Shown here piece by piece: positions 1 to 8,618 of a stretch of DNA of 64,000 nucleotides; within the stretch, counting starts at the first letter, position 1; the number at the start of each line of letters is the position of its first letter. Under the pieces are notes generated by a model. It was not told the origin of the DNA. It did not search any database and saw nothing but the letters and a program-made list of their open reading frames with translations. A program made the position numbers and the translations under genes. Source of the DNA: Helicobacter sp. 13S00482-2 (GTDB lineage: Bacteria; Campylobacterota; Campylobacteria; Campylobacterales; Helicobacteraceae); contig NZ_MLAT01000001.1 in assembly GCF_002272795.1 (NCBI RefSeq), forward strand, positions 218,369-282,368, in the 5' to 3' direction.

Positions 1-239
1 CTATTTGGGTTGGTGCCATAGGCGGGATAGGACTAGTCATTTATGGCATAGTAGCAACACTTCAAGTACAGGGTTTTGGAAGGATCTATGCTGCTTATGG
101 GGGAGTGTTCATTGCATTTTCACTCATATGGGCATTTTATTTTGATGGCTTCAAACCTGATAAATATGATATTATTGGTGGATGCATCACCCTTATTGGG
201 GCAGGGATTATGATGTATGCACCAAGAAATATTCACTAA
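1..239 (+). CDS. YnfA/UPF0060 family small membrane protein, 3' part
   Basis: The reading frame is open from base 3 to a TAA at 237-239, giving 78 residues with no start inside the window, so the 5' end is cut by the window edge. The translation contains LVIYGIVATLQVQGFGRIYA, then AAYGGVFIAFSLIWAF, and ends in GAGIMMYAPRNIH. These are the hallmarks of the YnfA (UPF0060) family, a protein of about 110 residues with four membrane helices related to small multidrug resistance pumps. About the last two thirds is present. It converges on the minus-strand GspF-like gene with only a few bases between stops. The substrate is unknown; a drug or cation efflux role is inferred from the family only. Confidence 0.85.
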   Translation, partial: IWVGAIGGIGLVIYGIVATLQVQGFGRIYAAYGGVFIAFSLIWAFYFDGFKPDKYDIIGGCITLIGAGIMMYAPRNIH

Positions 240-244
240 TTTAT

Positions 245-1435
245 TCACAAAACTGCACTATTTAAATTCCACATTGGCGTGAGTATTCCTAATGCGAACC
301 ACAAAACCAGAAACCCAACAAAAATACTCATAATGGGCTCTAGCCATCTGTTAAAACGCTCTAGATTCTGAGAGTATAAATTTTTATAATGTATGGAAGA
401 AATTTGTAACATTCTTTCTAAATTCCCGCTTTTTTCTCCTGAAATAATCAGCCCTCTACTCATAACATCAAGTATTTCAATCTTACAAAGAGCATTGCTA
501 AGATTTTCTCCTTTTTCAATCCAAGCACTCACTTCTTGAAATTTTGCCTTTAAAAATTCATTCTTTAATGACAAATATGCGTTTTTTAAAGATAGTTTGA
601 TTTCAAGTCCAGCTTTTTCGCAAAAATAAAATGCCAAAAAATAACGATGCAAATCCCTATATAAAAATATCTTTCCAAAAATTGGTAGTTTCAAAAAATA
701 TCGATGAAATTTTTCTCTGAAAATTTTTGATTTTTGGGGAATCTGTTTCATAACAGAACCAACAAATATCAATGATATGAGGATAAAAATACCCCATTGT
801 GAAAAAAAATTACCACTAAAAATGAGAGCTTTTGTAAGAAATGGTAACTCAATAGACATTTCTTCAAAAAGCCTTGTGAATTCAGGTAAAACTTTAGCAT
901 TTAAAAAGCCAAAAGCCAAAATGGTGCATATAAAAACCATACAAGGATAAAAAAATTTCTTTTTGAATTCTGCTGATTCCTCTTGCTTTTGCTCTATCTC
1001 TTTTGCGAGAAGTTCAAAAATCTCTGGGAGACTAGCACTGTTCTCTCCTACTTCTATCATAGCAACTCTCAAGTGTCCAACAATTGAAACAAATTTTGAA
1101 AATGAGGCACTCAAAGAATTACCCTGCAATAAAGATTTAAGAATATCTTGATACATTGATTTGATTTTTGGATGAACACAACTTGTGATGCATTGCTGAA
1201 AAATCTCATCAATAGCAATAGCACTACCAAGCATAAAAGAGATTTGTCTAAAACTTAGCAAAAGTTCGTGTTCATAAGGGAAAAATGATTGAATAGAAAA
1301 AGACTCTATAGGAATAATATCAACGGGCGTTATCCCCAAAATTTCTGCTTTATCGTAGGCCTCTTGGGGATTTTTTGCTTCCATAGTTTTATAAATATGC
1401 TTAGAATTTTTGATTCCTGATAATTTAAATTTCAT
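245..1435 (-). CDS. ctsF: GspF/PilC-like inner-membrane assembly protein (CtsF-type)
   Basis: This is the inner-membrane platform protein of a type II secretion / type IV pilus-like machine. It has two repeated T2SSF domains, roughly residues 55-180 and 255-380. Hydrophobic helices lie near residues 160-185 (after KKKFFYPCMVF), 210-232 and 365-392, the usual GspF topology. The length of 396 residues is normal. The start is either the ATG at 1435, which overlaps the TGA of the upstream ATPase as TGATG, or a GTG one codon earlier at 1438; the ATG is preferred. It is the last gene of the minus-strand pseudopilus run. In Campylobacter the corresponding gene, ctsF, is required for natural transformation. 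The role here is inferred from that homology and gene order. Confidence 0.85.
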   Translation of the reverse strand: MKFKLSGIKNSKHIYKTMEAKNPQEAYDKAEILGITPVDIIPIESFSIQSFFPYEHELLLSFRQISFMLGSAIAIDEIFQQCITSCVHPKIKSMYQDILKSLLQGNSLSASFSKFVSIVGHLRVAMIEVGENSASLPEIFELLAKEIEQKQEESAEFKKKFFYPCMVFICTILAFGFLNAKVLPEFTRLFEEMSIELPFLTKALIFSGNFFSQWGIFILISLIFVGSVMKQIPQKSKIFREKFHRYFLKLPIFGKIFLYRDLHRYFLAFYFCEKAGLEIKLSLKNAYLSLKNEFLKAKFQEVSAWIEKGENLSNALCKIEILDVMSRGLIISGEKSGNLERMLQISSIHYKNLYSQNLERFNRWLEPIMSIFVGFLVLWFALGILTPMWNLNSAVL

Positions 1436-3048
1436 CACATTTTTGCCAAACGATAAATTTCTTCAAGACTGATAACACCTTTCATAGCCTTGCTTACCCC
1501 ATCATCAAAAAGTGTCTTGAAATCACTATTTTTGAGATAAGAATAAAATTCTAAGTGATTCTTAGCAATCATCTCTCTTAACTTAGGAGTAATCTCTAGG
1601 ACTTCCATCACCGCTTCTCTGCCCAAAAACCCCTGCATATTGCAATCTTGACAACCATTGGCAAAAAAGAATTCTTCAGATAGTTTGATATTTTTTGAAG
1701 GAATATCAAGGATTTGTTTTGAGGATTTTTTGCATTTAGGACAAAGTTTTCTTGCGAGTCTTTGAGAAATAACGCCAACAAGACTTGAACTAAGCAAATA
1801 CGGCTCCACTCCCATATTAATTAATCTATCAATCGTGCTCACACTATCATTGGTATGAATTGTAGATAAAACTAAATGCCCAGTTAATGAAGCCTGCATA
1901 GCAAGTTGTAGGGTTTCTTGATCTCGAATCTCCCCGACCATAATAATATCAGGATCTTGACGTAAAATCGCCCTGAGTGCCTCTGAAAATCCAAACCCAT
2001 AATCGGGATTGATCTGGATTTGAGTTGCAAGATTGATTTGATACTCAATAGGATCTTCAATGGTGATGAGTTTTTTATCATTTGATTTCAGTGCCTCCAA
2101 CATGGCATATAAAGTGGTGCTTTTCCCACTTCCAGTTGGTCCAGCTATGAGAATAATCCCATAAGGAACTTGCAATATTTTTTCTATTAATTCAAGGTTA
2201 TTTGATGTGAGATTGAGTTTATCTAAACTAATTGTATCTGTTCGTCTATCAAGTATTCGCATCACGATACTTTCACCATATTGTGTGGGCATACAAGATA
2301 CCCTAAAATCATAATTCACACCGCTTATTAAAAGAGTATAACGACCATCTTGGGGAAGGCGTTTTTCACTAATATCAAGTTTGGATTCAAGCTTGATTTT
2401 ATTACATAATAATTCAAAGAATTCAAAATCAATTCGAGCAATTTCTTTAATTTTCCCATCTTGACGTATTTTAAAACTCCCATAATCAGCTTTGGATTCT
2501 AGGTGTATATCACTAGCTTTTTGAGAAATAGCGGTTTTTAAAATCAGGATATACAGATTATAAATCCCATCTTCTTGGTGATTGTTGTGAATTTGATGAT
2601 AAATCTGTTCTTGTATTTTTAAGTTCTCTAAACTCACATAAAAATCCTTTAAGCTTGTGAGTGCAAACTCAATCTCGCAAGAAGGATACTTGTTTTTAAT
2701 AAGCTCTTGAAGCAATTGGATATTTTTGGTATTAAATGGCTCTAAAGTAACCAGGGTTATCTTTTTAGAGCCAATACAATGAACAAATGTTTTAAGTTTT
2801 GAAGCAATATGATAAGGGATAAGCAAACAACACTTTTCATCGCTTATATGATTTTGCAATGTCACAAATCTCATATTTGAAAGGTTTAATATCTCTTCAT
2901 AACACTCTGGAAATTCTATCAGTGCCTCTTCAAAAGACTTTTCATAGGTACGAATATAATCAAAAAGTATTTTTGATTTTTTATCCAAGCCATATTCACT
3001 TTCTAAAATTTTTTGAGTAGCCAAAAAATCTTCAAAAGCTTTTCTCAT
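1435..3048 (-). CDS. ctsE: GspE/PilB-family assembly ATPase (CtsE-type)
   Basis: This is the hexameric secretion ATPase that powers pseudopilus assembly at the cytoplasmic face. An N-terminal domain covers about residues 1-150. The ATPase core has a Walker A motif GPTGSGKST near residue 305, an Asp box within SIVMRILDRR, a Walker B-like stretch QDPDIIMVGEIRD, and a His box with GHLVLSTIHTND. A zinc-binding cysteine set (CPKC, then CQDC about 35 residues later) is typical of GspE. The start chosen is the ATG at 3048, preceded by AAAGGAAG at good spacing; a TTG at 3063 would add five residues. It overlaps the preceding TPR gene by 17 bases and the gspF-like gene by one base, so the three are probably translationally coupled. 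Confidence 0.9.
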   Translation of the reverse strand: MRKAFEDFLATQKILESEYGLDKKSKILFDYIRTYEKSFEEALIEFPECYEEILNLSNMRFVTLQNHISDEKCCLLIPYHIASKLKTFVHCIGSKKITLVTLEPFNTKNIQLLQELIKNKYPSCEIEFALTSLKDFYVSLENLKIQEQIYHQIHNNHQEDGIYNLYILILKTAISQKASDIHLESKADYGSFKIRQDGKIKEIARIDFEFFELLCNKIKLESKLDISEKRLPQDGRYTLLISGVNYDFRVSCMPTQYGESIVMRILDRRTDTISLDKLNLTSNNLELIEKILQVPYGIILIAGPTGSGKSTTLYAMLEALKSNDKKLITIEDPIEYQINLATQIQINPDYGFGFSEALRAILRQDPDIIMVGEIRDQETLQLAMQASLTGHLVLSTIHTNDSVSTIDRLINMGVEPYLLSSSLVGVISQRLARKLCPKCKKSSKQILDIPSKNIKLSEEFFFANGCQDCNMQGFLGREAVMEVLEITPKLREMIAKNHLEFYSYLKNSDFKTLFDDGVSKAMKGVISLEEIYRLAKM

Positions 3049-3604
3049 TGACTTCCTTTGCAAAATAATTCCTGACTTGATCCATCAAATATTGAGCTTT
3101 TTTTATCTCCTCATCAGTTCCTATTTTTTTCAAACTTTTTGTGTAGATCTCCCAACTTTTAATGTCTTTTGGATCAATTTGATTTGCCCTATATGACCAA
3201 ATAATAGCGTCTTTATAAGATTGTTTTTCATAGTAGGATTGTGCAATATCAATAGCGTGAGCATAACTCAGAGTGCCCTGAAGTTTTGAGATATAAAATT
3301 TTGGTTTTTCCATCAATGGTAATATACCCTTTGATGAGCTTGAATATAGCTCTTCAAGTATGCTAAGAGATTGTGATAATTGTGCTATTTTCGAATTTTT
3401 TTCTTCAGAAACTTTTTCATATGCTTGAAGATAACCTTCATTGACCCCCTTTTTATAACCAGTGCAATAGACATCATAAGCAATAAGACCTATTTCCACT
3501 ACAATAAGCACAAATGCAATGAGTCTAATCAGCCCTATTTTTCTATATATGGAATCCACCTTAGTCAAAAATGTATGTATTTTATAATGAAATATGGACT
3601 TCAT
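3032..3604 (-). CDS. Single-pass membrane protein with C-terminal TPR-like repeat, in pseudopilus operon
   Basis: The protein has 190 residues, one membrane helix near residues 24-45 (LIRLIAFVLIVVEIGLIAY), then a charged, helical region. A tetratricopeptide-like stretch follows near residues 115-155, with AIDIAQSYYEKQSYKDAI and WSYRANQIDP. Topology suggests a short cytoplasmic tail and a periplasmic TPR domain. Its place between the secretin and the GspE-like ATPase matches an uncharacterised membrane protein in the Campylobacter cts cluster. A scaffold or secretin-pilotin-like role is possible but unproven. The ATG at 3604 overlaps the secretin stop as ATGA, which supports the start and implies coupling. 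Confidence 0.75.
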   Translation of the reverse strand: MKSIFHYKIHTFLTKVDSIYRKIGLIRLIAFVLIVVEIGLIAYDVYCTGYKKGVNEGYLQAYEKVSEEKNSKIAQLSQSLSILEELYSSSSKGILPLMEKPKFYISKLQGTLSYAHAIDIAQSYYEKQSYKDAIIWSYRANQIDPKDIKSWEIYTKSLKKIGTDEEIKKAQYLMDQVRNYFAKEVNEKSF

Positions 3605-5106
3605 TTTTTATCCTCTTGTAAAAAATCATACCCTAAGTCTTTCATATTTGGAGGGATAGAAGTAATGATTCTTGGAGTAATAATAATGATCATTTCTTGT
3701 GTTTGTTTGAGTTGCTTTTTATAAGAAAAAAGATATTTCAATATAGGTATTGAACCTAAAATAGGTACCTTTTTCTCAATCTTAGAATGAGTTTTGTGGA
3801 TAAGTCCTCCAAGTATCACCTTTTGATTATTTTTGAGCTTTACAATTGAAGAAAGCTGATTGGTAGATAGATTTGGGGGTGATTTCAAGGCATTGGGCTC
3901 ATTTTCTATCATTGAATCTTTTGTGCTTGTAATAGAAGGATTGATTTTTAAAATAACATAGTCTTTGGAAATAGATGGCGTCACATCAAGCAACACGCCC
4001 GAAAAAACTGTTGGAAATTGTTCGCCTGTATTTTGAACCACAGCAGTATTGGTGCTATTTTGATAAACCAAATTTTGAGAATACCGAAGCACATTTCCCA
4101 CAGAAATAATTGCAGGTTGATTATTAATGGTCAGAACTTTTGGATTTGAGACAGAGCTGACCTTCCCGTATGTATTGAGAAACTGTAAAATTTTTCCTAC
4201 GCTGAGATCTTGTGGAAAAATATTAATACCATAAGCAAATCCATCTTGAGTAAAAGAGAGAAGTCTATCCCCTTCTGATTTAATCCCTAAATTGTATATT
4301 TCTGCCCAATTCACTCCGGCTGTGTCAATATCATTATGCGAAAGGGTCAAAATATTGACATCGATGAGAACCTGAGCTTGAATCTTCTCATTAAGCGATT
4401 TGATATATTCACTTACCCGTTTGATTTGAGAAGGAGTAGCTGTGATGGTAACCAATCCTGCACCTTTATTGACAATAATAGATTTCTTCTGATTTTTGCT
4501 AGGTTGATTTGTATCAACGGAACGATAAGTGATTGCAAAAAGCTCATTTTCTAACTCTCCCCAAAAATTTAATTCATCAATAGAATATATTTTAGTCCCA
4601 CTCCTACCGATATTGAGTTTTCTTTGATCTGTACCTATAGAGAGTGCCTTTTGATGAGTATCATCCTGAAAATCTGTATTACCATAAAATTGATTTTGAT
4701 ATAAATTCTGGGTATCTTGGGAAAAAATGACATCCGTATTGCTAGAACCCACCCTAGAAGTGGCAACATAATCAATGTGAAAGGTTTTGGTAATAAATCT
4801 TTGAAATTTAATATATCCATCTTTAATCTCATATGCCACATCCACACTATCAGAGAGAATATTCAAAAGTGATTCTAATTTTTGAGATCTTAGGTTGAGC
4901 ATCAGTTTTTGATCTTTTAGAAGATTTTTAACTTCAGAATCCGCATAAATAACGCTAAATGAACATTCATCTGCAACTTCATTAATCACCTCTTGAGCAG
5001 ATACATCTTGATGCGTGGAAAGGGTAAATTCTTTATTGTCACACAAATCAAAAGCATTTAAAAATGAAAATAAAAAACATAAAAATATGAAGATTCTTTT
5101 CATCAT
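3601..5106 (-). CDS. ctsD: Outer-membrane secretin (GspD/PilQ/MshL family, CtsD-type)
   Basis: This is the outer-membrane channel of the pseudopilus system. Residues 1-18 form a signal peptide (RIFIFLCFLFSFLNA). Next come a short N0/STN-type domain at about 30-105, a linker, and a C-terminal secretin domain from about residue 240, where VLIDVNILTLSHNDIDTAGV opens the domain. Near the C terminus are VKLKNNQKVILGGLI and VPILGSIPILKYLF, both typical of secretins. At 501 residues it resembles the shorter MshL-type proteins rather than GspD, which carries several N domains. Shine-Dalgarno GAGGAGAG precedes an ATG-ATG pair at 5106 and 5103. It is coupled to the following TPR gene by an ATGA overlap. 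Confidence 0.9.
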   Translation of the reverse strand: MMKRIFIFLCFLFSFLNAFDLCDNKEFTLSTHQDVSAQEVINEVADECSFSVIYADSEVKNLLKDQKLMLNLRSQKLESLLNILSDSVDVAYEIKDGYIKFQRFITKTFHIDYVATSRVGSSNTDVIFSQDTQNLYQNQFYGNTDFQDDTHQKALSIGTDQRKLNIGRSGTKIYSIDELNFWGELENELFAITYRSVDTNQPSKNQKKSIIVNKGAGLVTITATPSQIKRVSEYIKSLNEKIQAQVLIDVNILTLSHNDIDTAGVNWAEIYNLGIKSEGDRLLSFTQDGFAYGINIFPQDLSVGKILQFLNTYGKVSSVSNPKVLTINNQPAIISVGNVLRYSQNLVYQNSTNTAVVQNTGEQFPTVFSGVLLDVTPSISKDYVILKINPSITSTKDSMIENEPNALKSPPNLSTNQLSSIVKLKNNQKVILGGLIHKTHSKIEKKVPILGSIPILKYLFSYKKQLKQTQEMIIIITPRIITSIPPNMKDLGYDFLQEDKK

Positions 5107-5112
5107 CTCTCC

Positions 5113-5487
5113 TCAGTCAGTAGGATTTTTATTGACATTGAATGATATTTTAGGCTGTGAATGGCTTTTTGTTTTTATGACATTTTGTTTTTGAGTGCTA
5201 ATATGAAGAGTCAAAGTATTATTAGATTTCTTCAATATCACCTTATCATTTTCTATTTTAAATATTTGATATTTTGAAAAATATTCGCCCTTCTTATACC
5301 ATTTTCCATTTATCTTTGCTTTTTGGTTCAATATCATTTCTAACATCATCTTTTGTGGCAAATTTGGATGAAAAAAATTCTGTATTTTTTGTGGGGGAAT
5401 AACAATAACAGGAAGAGAGATCTCTTTAGCTAAAAGGGCAAAAGCACCGATAAAGAATACAACAAAAACACTTCTTAAAAATTCCAC
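5113..5487 (-). CDS. PilP/MshK/GspC-like periplasmic protein
   Basis: This small protein has an N-terminal hydrophobic segment (FLRSVFVVFFIGAFALLA) that acts as signal or anchor. The periplasmic part contains KAKINGKWYKKGEYFSKYQI and ends in repeated short strands (KVILKKSNNTLTLHI). That fold signature is seen in PilP/MshK-type proteins that join the inner-membrane platform to the secretin. It sits directly upstream of the secretin, with six bases between, as expected for that role. The start is uncertain. A GTG at 5487 with AGGGA upstream gives 124 residues and a clean signal peptide; a TTG at 5523 would give 136. Naming is by position and motif only. Confidence 0.65.
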   Translation of the reverse strand: MEFLRSVFVVFFIGAFALLAKEISLPVIVIPPQKIQNFFHPNLPQKMMLEMILNQKAKINGKWYKKGEYFSKYQIFKIENDKVILKKSNNTLTLHISTQKQNVIKTKSHSQPKISFNVNKNPTD

Positions 5488-6032
5488 AGCGAAGTCCCTA
5501 AATTTAGTAAATGTAATGTGCAATCAATATTTTTAGAATTGGGTTTGAGTTGGAGATCTTGTATGAAGACAAAATGATTCTCTTCAATGAGGCGAATGAA
5601 TTCAACAACATCCTCAAATGCTCCATTTAGAGTGAATGCAATATTTTTATCCTCCAATAAAATATCAGAAACAACATCTAATTTCAAATCTTGTGCAAAT
5701 TTTGTGATGATACTAAGAACATCGTAGTCATTTTTTGAAACTTGCTTGAATACAAAAAGATTTTTTTGTAAGGTTTGAGTCTTATCAAAAATATCTTCTT
5801 GAGAACTCTTTGGAGATATGCTTTTGAATTGCTTTACATTCTGGGATAAAATGAACTTTGTCTGCTCGTAGATATTCATTTTTTGATTCAAAAAATCAGT
5901 TGTGGGTGGAATAATATATACATATAAGATAAAAAACACTACTCCAATAATGCTCATCAAAATCAAATACCGTTCTTTTTTTGTTCGCTCATTTAAAAAC
6001 ATATCTGAGTATTTTAAAAATCTATAGAACAT
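5475..6032 (-). CDS. PilO/GspM-like inner-membrane protein
   Basis: The protein has 185 residues from the ATG at 6032. One membrane helix lies near residues 23-43 (LILMSIIGVVFFILYVYI), followed by coiled-coil-prone sequence and a ferredoxin-like alpha-beta domain (IAFTLNGAFEDVVEFIRLIE, then FVFIQDLQLKP). This is the classic PilO/GspM layout. It lies between the GspL/PilN-like gene and the PilP-like gene, the standard order in pilus assembly operons. It overlaps the upstream gene by 11 bases and the downstream gene by about 13, so the ribosome binding site lies inside the upstream coding sequence and looks weak. An in-frame extension upstream of 6032 exists, but it would overlap further and read into unlikely sequence. 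Confidence 0.7.
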   Translation of the reverse strand: MFYRFLKYSDMFLNERTKKERYLILMSIIGVVFFILYVYIIPPTTDFLNQKMNIYEQTKFILSQNVKQFKSISPKSSQEDIFDKTQTLQKNLFVFKQVSKNDYDVLSIITKFAQDLKLDVVSDILLEDKNIAFTLNGAFEDVVEFIRLIEENHFVFIQDLQLKPNSKNIDCTLHLLNLGTSLWNF

Positions 6033-7311
6033 TTGAAATCCAAATAATCTTTGTAGCGAAATTTTGATCTGTCTTAAAAATACCATTACTAAAAACTTTT
6101 TCATTTTGAACAATTGGTTTAGAGCCCACAGAAATCAATGGAGTTTTGCTAAAATCCTGCATAAATTGAATGAGATTTTGTTCTGATTCACTCACAATGT
6201 CAAGTTCTAAAACCTGCATATTTTCAAAAACATCACTTGCAAAATAAAAATTATTTACAAAAATATCCTTTCCTTTTAGACGTTTTGCTATCTCTGCAAT
6301 TATTTGATAACGGGATATATAAGAGGTTTGTATTTTTTGTAGCGAATGGAGATGATTTTGTAGCTGATTTTGTGTCCTTGTTTCCTCAAAAACAGCTGCG
6401 CTATTCTTGCTAGAATCATTAATCAATGCGAGTATTTCATCATTTTGAAACTGGAGAGCTTTAATGTGATGATTGATATAAAATCCATAACCTATCTTAC
6501 CTATTGGCAATATCAACATCAAAGCAATCACACAAGCTATCTTCAGCAACATTGAAAATGTTTTACTTTTCTTAAAACAAGCATCATGTGCTACTTGCAA
6601 AATCGGTAAATCATGATTTTTTTGTTTTTGGAAGTAATCCAAACAAAGAAACCCCAAAGGATTAGGGTTTTTAAGTAAATCTGCCAAAGGACATACCTGG
6701 ATATCTACATTCAAAGGAACATTATTAGCACTATAAATAATTGAAAGCTTCCTTGAATAAACCGTTTGAATATAATGCAATGCCCTATTAATATCGTCTT
6801 GATGGCCGATAAAGACTTGGTAAGCAAGATTACCTAGATGATAAAAAACAAGACAATCCTCAAATAAAAATAAACCTGATTCTCTATACTGATCTTCTAA
6901 AGCCATAGGCAAAAAAATATCAGGAATATACACGCTCACATTCATTTCATGCTTGTTTAAATTGTCCTTGAGGACAGGGAGTGAATGCGCCGCTTCTTGA
7001 GTCTTTGCATAAATATGATAAATAAATTCTGAAGATTTATCCTCTATGATATAACTAAAAATATAGCTTTTTTGAGCCTGAAAAAAACCTTCTTGGATAC
7101 ACCTAGCATATAGATAATCTGCTATATTTGTTTTCTGAGATAGTTCAGACTTTTTTATATTTAACTGATATTTTGAAAGATCTCTAGCCCTTATAGTTGT
7201 AATAAGAATGTCATTTTTAGAGATTTTCACAGGATTTAAGTTTGTATCAAAAAATGAATGAGTTTCTTTTTCTAGATAAATAATATTACTTTTTCTATTC
7301 ATAGAAATCAT
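6022..7311 (-). CDS. GspL/PilM-PilN-like assembly platform protein
   Basis: The protein has 429 residues. The cytoplasmic half (1 to about 250) has an actin-like/PilM feel but no clear catalytic motif. A membrane helix at about 252-275 (FSMLLKIACVIALMLILPIG) is followed by a periplasmic coiled coil and a compact C-terminal domain. This matches GspL or a PilM-PilN fusion that recruits the ATPase to the membrane. It begins a block after a 78-base gap, the longest gap in the whole minus-strand run. The ATG at 7311 has AAGGTG eight bases upstream; a second ATG at 7302 is possible. Identity rests on topology and neighbours more than on sequence identity. Confidence 0.65.
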   Translation of the reverse strand: MISMNRKSNIIYLEKETHSFFDTNLNPVKISKNDILITTIRARDLSKYQLNIKKSELSQKTNIADYLYARCIQEGFFQAQKSYIFSYIIEDKSSEFIYHIYAKTQEAAHSLPVLKDNLNKHEMNVSVYIPDIFLPMALEDQYRESGLFLFEDCLVFYHLGNLAYQVFIGHQDDINRALHYIQTVYSRKLSIIYSANNVPLNVDIQVCPLADLLKNPNPLGFLCLDYFQKQKNHDLPILQVAHDACFKKSKTFSMLLKIACVIALMLILPIGKIGYGFYINHHIKALQFQNDEILALINDSSKNSAAVFEETRTQNQLQNHLHSLQKIQTSYISRYQIIAEIAKRLKGKDIFVNNFYFASDVFENMQVLELDIVSESEQNLIQFMQDFSKTPLISVGSKPIVQNEKVFSNGIFKTDQNFATKIIWISNVL

Positions 7312-7389
7312 TATAATAACACCTTATATTCAATTCAAGTCAATATTATTTCAAATTTTTACTTAAAAATATATATAATTTTTATACTT

Positions 7390-7806
7390 TTATTCTCTTT
7401 TTTGATCTTCTTGCAATGGTAGATAGATCCTTGTTAGAGATCTTTGAATCTGTGATGTGCGGAGATTGAGAGCTTGTATATAAATATGTATTTCATAACC
7501 ATCATTTATTCTAAAAATATTGTACCCACCTTGATATTGGGCATCAAATAAAAATTCATCATTATTGCATCGCTCAAAATCCAATGCCTGCAAACACAAT
7601 TTTGCCATTTCTAAAATACTTTTGGTATATAAAGAAGATTGATATTTTAAATGAGTGTTGCTCATCATATCTATTCCTAAACCTTGAGTCCTTAAAGAAG
7701 CCGTAGAAATATAGGCAACTGCAAGTAAGACTATCAAGGCATAATAAAGACCTTGAGCTTTACGATTTTTTAAAAGATACTTTGGATGCAAAGGAGTATG
7801 AAACAA
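7390..7806 (-). CDS. GspK/PilX-like minor pseudopilin candidate
   Basis: The protein has 138 residues. The N-terminal region KNRKAQGLYYALIVLLAVAY resembles the hydrophobic shaft of minor pseudopilins, but it lacks the glutamate at mature position 5, a known peculiarity of GspK-type minor pilins. The remainder is a small alpha-beta domain with conserved-looking CLQALDFERCNN and a tyrosine-rich strand region. No ATG precedes the hydrophobic segment. A TTG at 7806 is well placed after AAAGG, so a rare start codon is likely. It lies ten bases after two clear pseudopilin genes. The function is inferred from context; it could instead be a non-processed membrane anchor protein. Confidence 0.55.
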   Translation of the reverse strand: MFHTPLHPKYLLKNRKAQGLYYALIVLLAVAYISTASLRTQGLGIDMMSNTHLKYQSSLYTKSILEMAKLCLQALDFERCNNDEFLFDAQYQGGYNIFRINDGYEIHIYIQALNLRTSQIQRSLTRIYLPLQEDQKRE

Positions 7807-7816
7807 ATTTTAACCT

Positions 7817-8311
7817 TTAAATATTTAACAATCGAATCAATCTATACCTACACAAAGGTTTTTTACTTATCACTGTGCATAATTTAATCTTAAATCCATC
7901 ATGCGTTTGAAAGATCTCAAAATCACTTAATTGATCAAGCATTAAAAATCCATCAAAATATAAAGAATTGGCATTCAAAATGATTGTATGCAAATTCTTA
8001 TTAGAAGGTCTTTGAGTGCTTTTCAAAGAAAAATTTGAATCACCAAAAGAACTACTCCAAGAAATAAAATTCTTTCCATATGTGATAGAATCTTTTGATG
8101 CCTCTAGAAGATATGCTTGCAATGAATCAAGGGTATTATTCATCTGCAAGTCGATACTCAAAATTCTAGAATACCTTATATTGTCTTTTTGAATATGCAA
8201 AAGCATTCTTGCACTCAAGGACAAAACCACTCCTAAAACTACAATCCCAATTATGAGCTCCATCAAAATAAATCCATTTTGAATTCTTTTAGAAAATTTA
8301 TTGCTGAACAT
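7817..8311 (-). CDS. Type IV pilin-like pseudopilin
   Basis: The protein has 164 residues and a class III prepilin leader: a basic MFSNKFSKRIQNG, cleavage after Gly13, then FILMELIIGIVVLGVVLSLS with Glu at mature position 5. That arrangement is diagnostic for prepilin peptidase substrates. The C-terminal domain is short and contains a cysteine pair (CTVISKKPLC), perhaps a disulphide loop. It overlaps the upstream pseudopilin gene by 14 bases. It is probably a minor pseudopilin of the same apparatus. No prepilin peptidase gene lies in this window, so that enzyme must be encoded elsewhere. Confidence 0.85.
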   Translation of the reverse strand: MFSNKFSKRIQNGFILMELIIGIVVLGVVLSLSARMLLHIQKDNIRYSRILSIDLQMNNTLDSLQAYLLEASKDSITYGKNFISWSSSFGDSNFSLKSTQRPSNKNLHTIILNANSLYFDGFLMLDQLSDFEIFQTHDGFKIKLCTVISKKPLCRYRLIRLLNI

Positions 8312-8618
8312 TGTTTCTTTGATCTAAAATAATATCGGGAGAAAAATACCTATAGCCGACCATATCATCGGGAGTTTGAATTAAAAATCCACTATAAATG
8401 TGTCCATTTTTTGACTCTATAGAAAAGTTGCTAGTATTTGTTTTTAAAAGAATAGTTTTTTCCATCAAGTCCTGTGCTTGATATATGGTGGATTGATTAA
8501 AAATATTATCTCTCAACCTTTGTTCATAGATCTTATAAAATAAATTAAATCCCAACCCCAAAACAACAATAGCCATCAATAACTCAATGGCAACATAACC
8601 CCTATGGATGCTTAGCAC
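8298..8618 (-). CDS. Short type IV pilin-like pseudopilin
   Basis: The protein has about 106 residues. The leader MLSIHRG is followed by YVAIELLMAIVVLGLGFNLF; cleavage after Gly puts Glu at mature position 5, as in pseudopilins. The globular part is only about 70 residues, so it is one of the small tip or initiator subunits (GspI/GspJ-like). Starts are non-ATG: GTG at 8618 or TTG at 8621, both inside the end of the upstream FixH-like gene. Such an overlap suggests translational coupling to the cbb3-associated genes. The leader is short but has the needed basic residues. Confidence 0.75.
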   Translation of the reverse strand: MLSIHRGYVAIELLMAIVVLGLGFNLFYKIYEQRLRDNIFNQSTIYQAQDLMEKTILLKTNTSNFSIESKNGHIYSGFLIQTPDDMVGYRYFSPDIILDQRNNVQQ

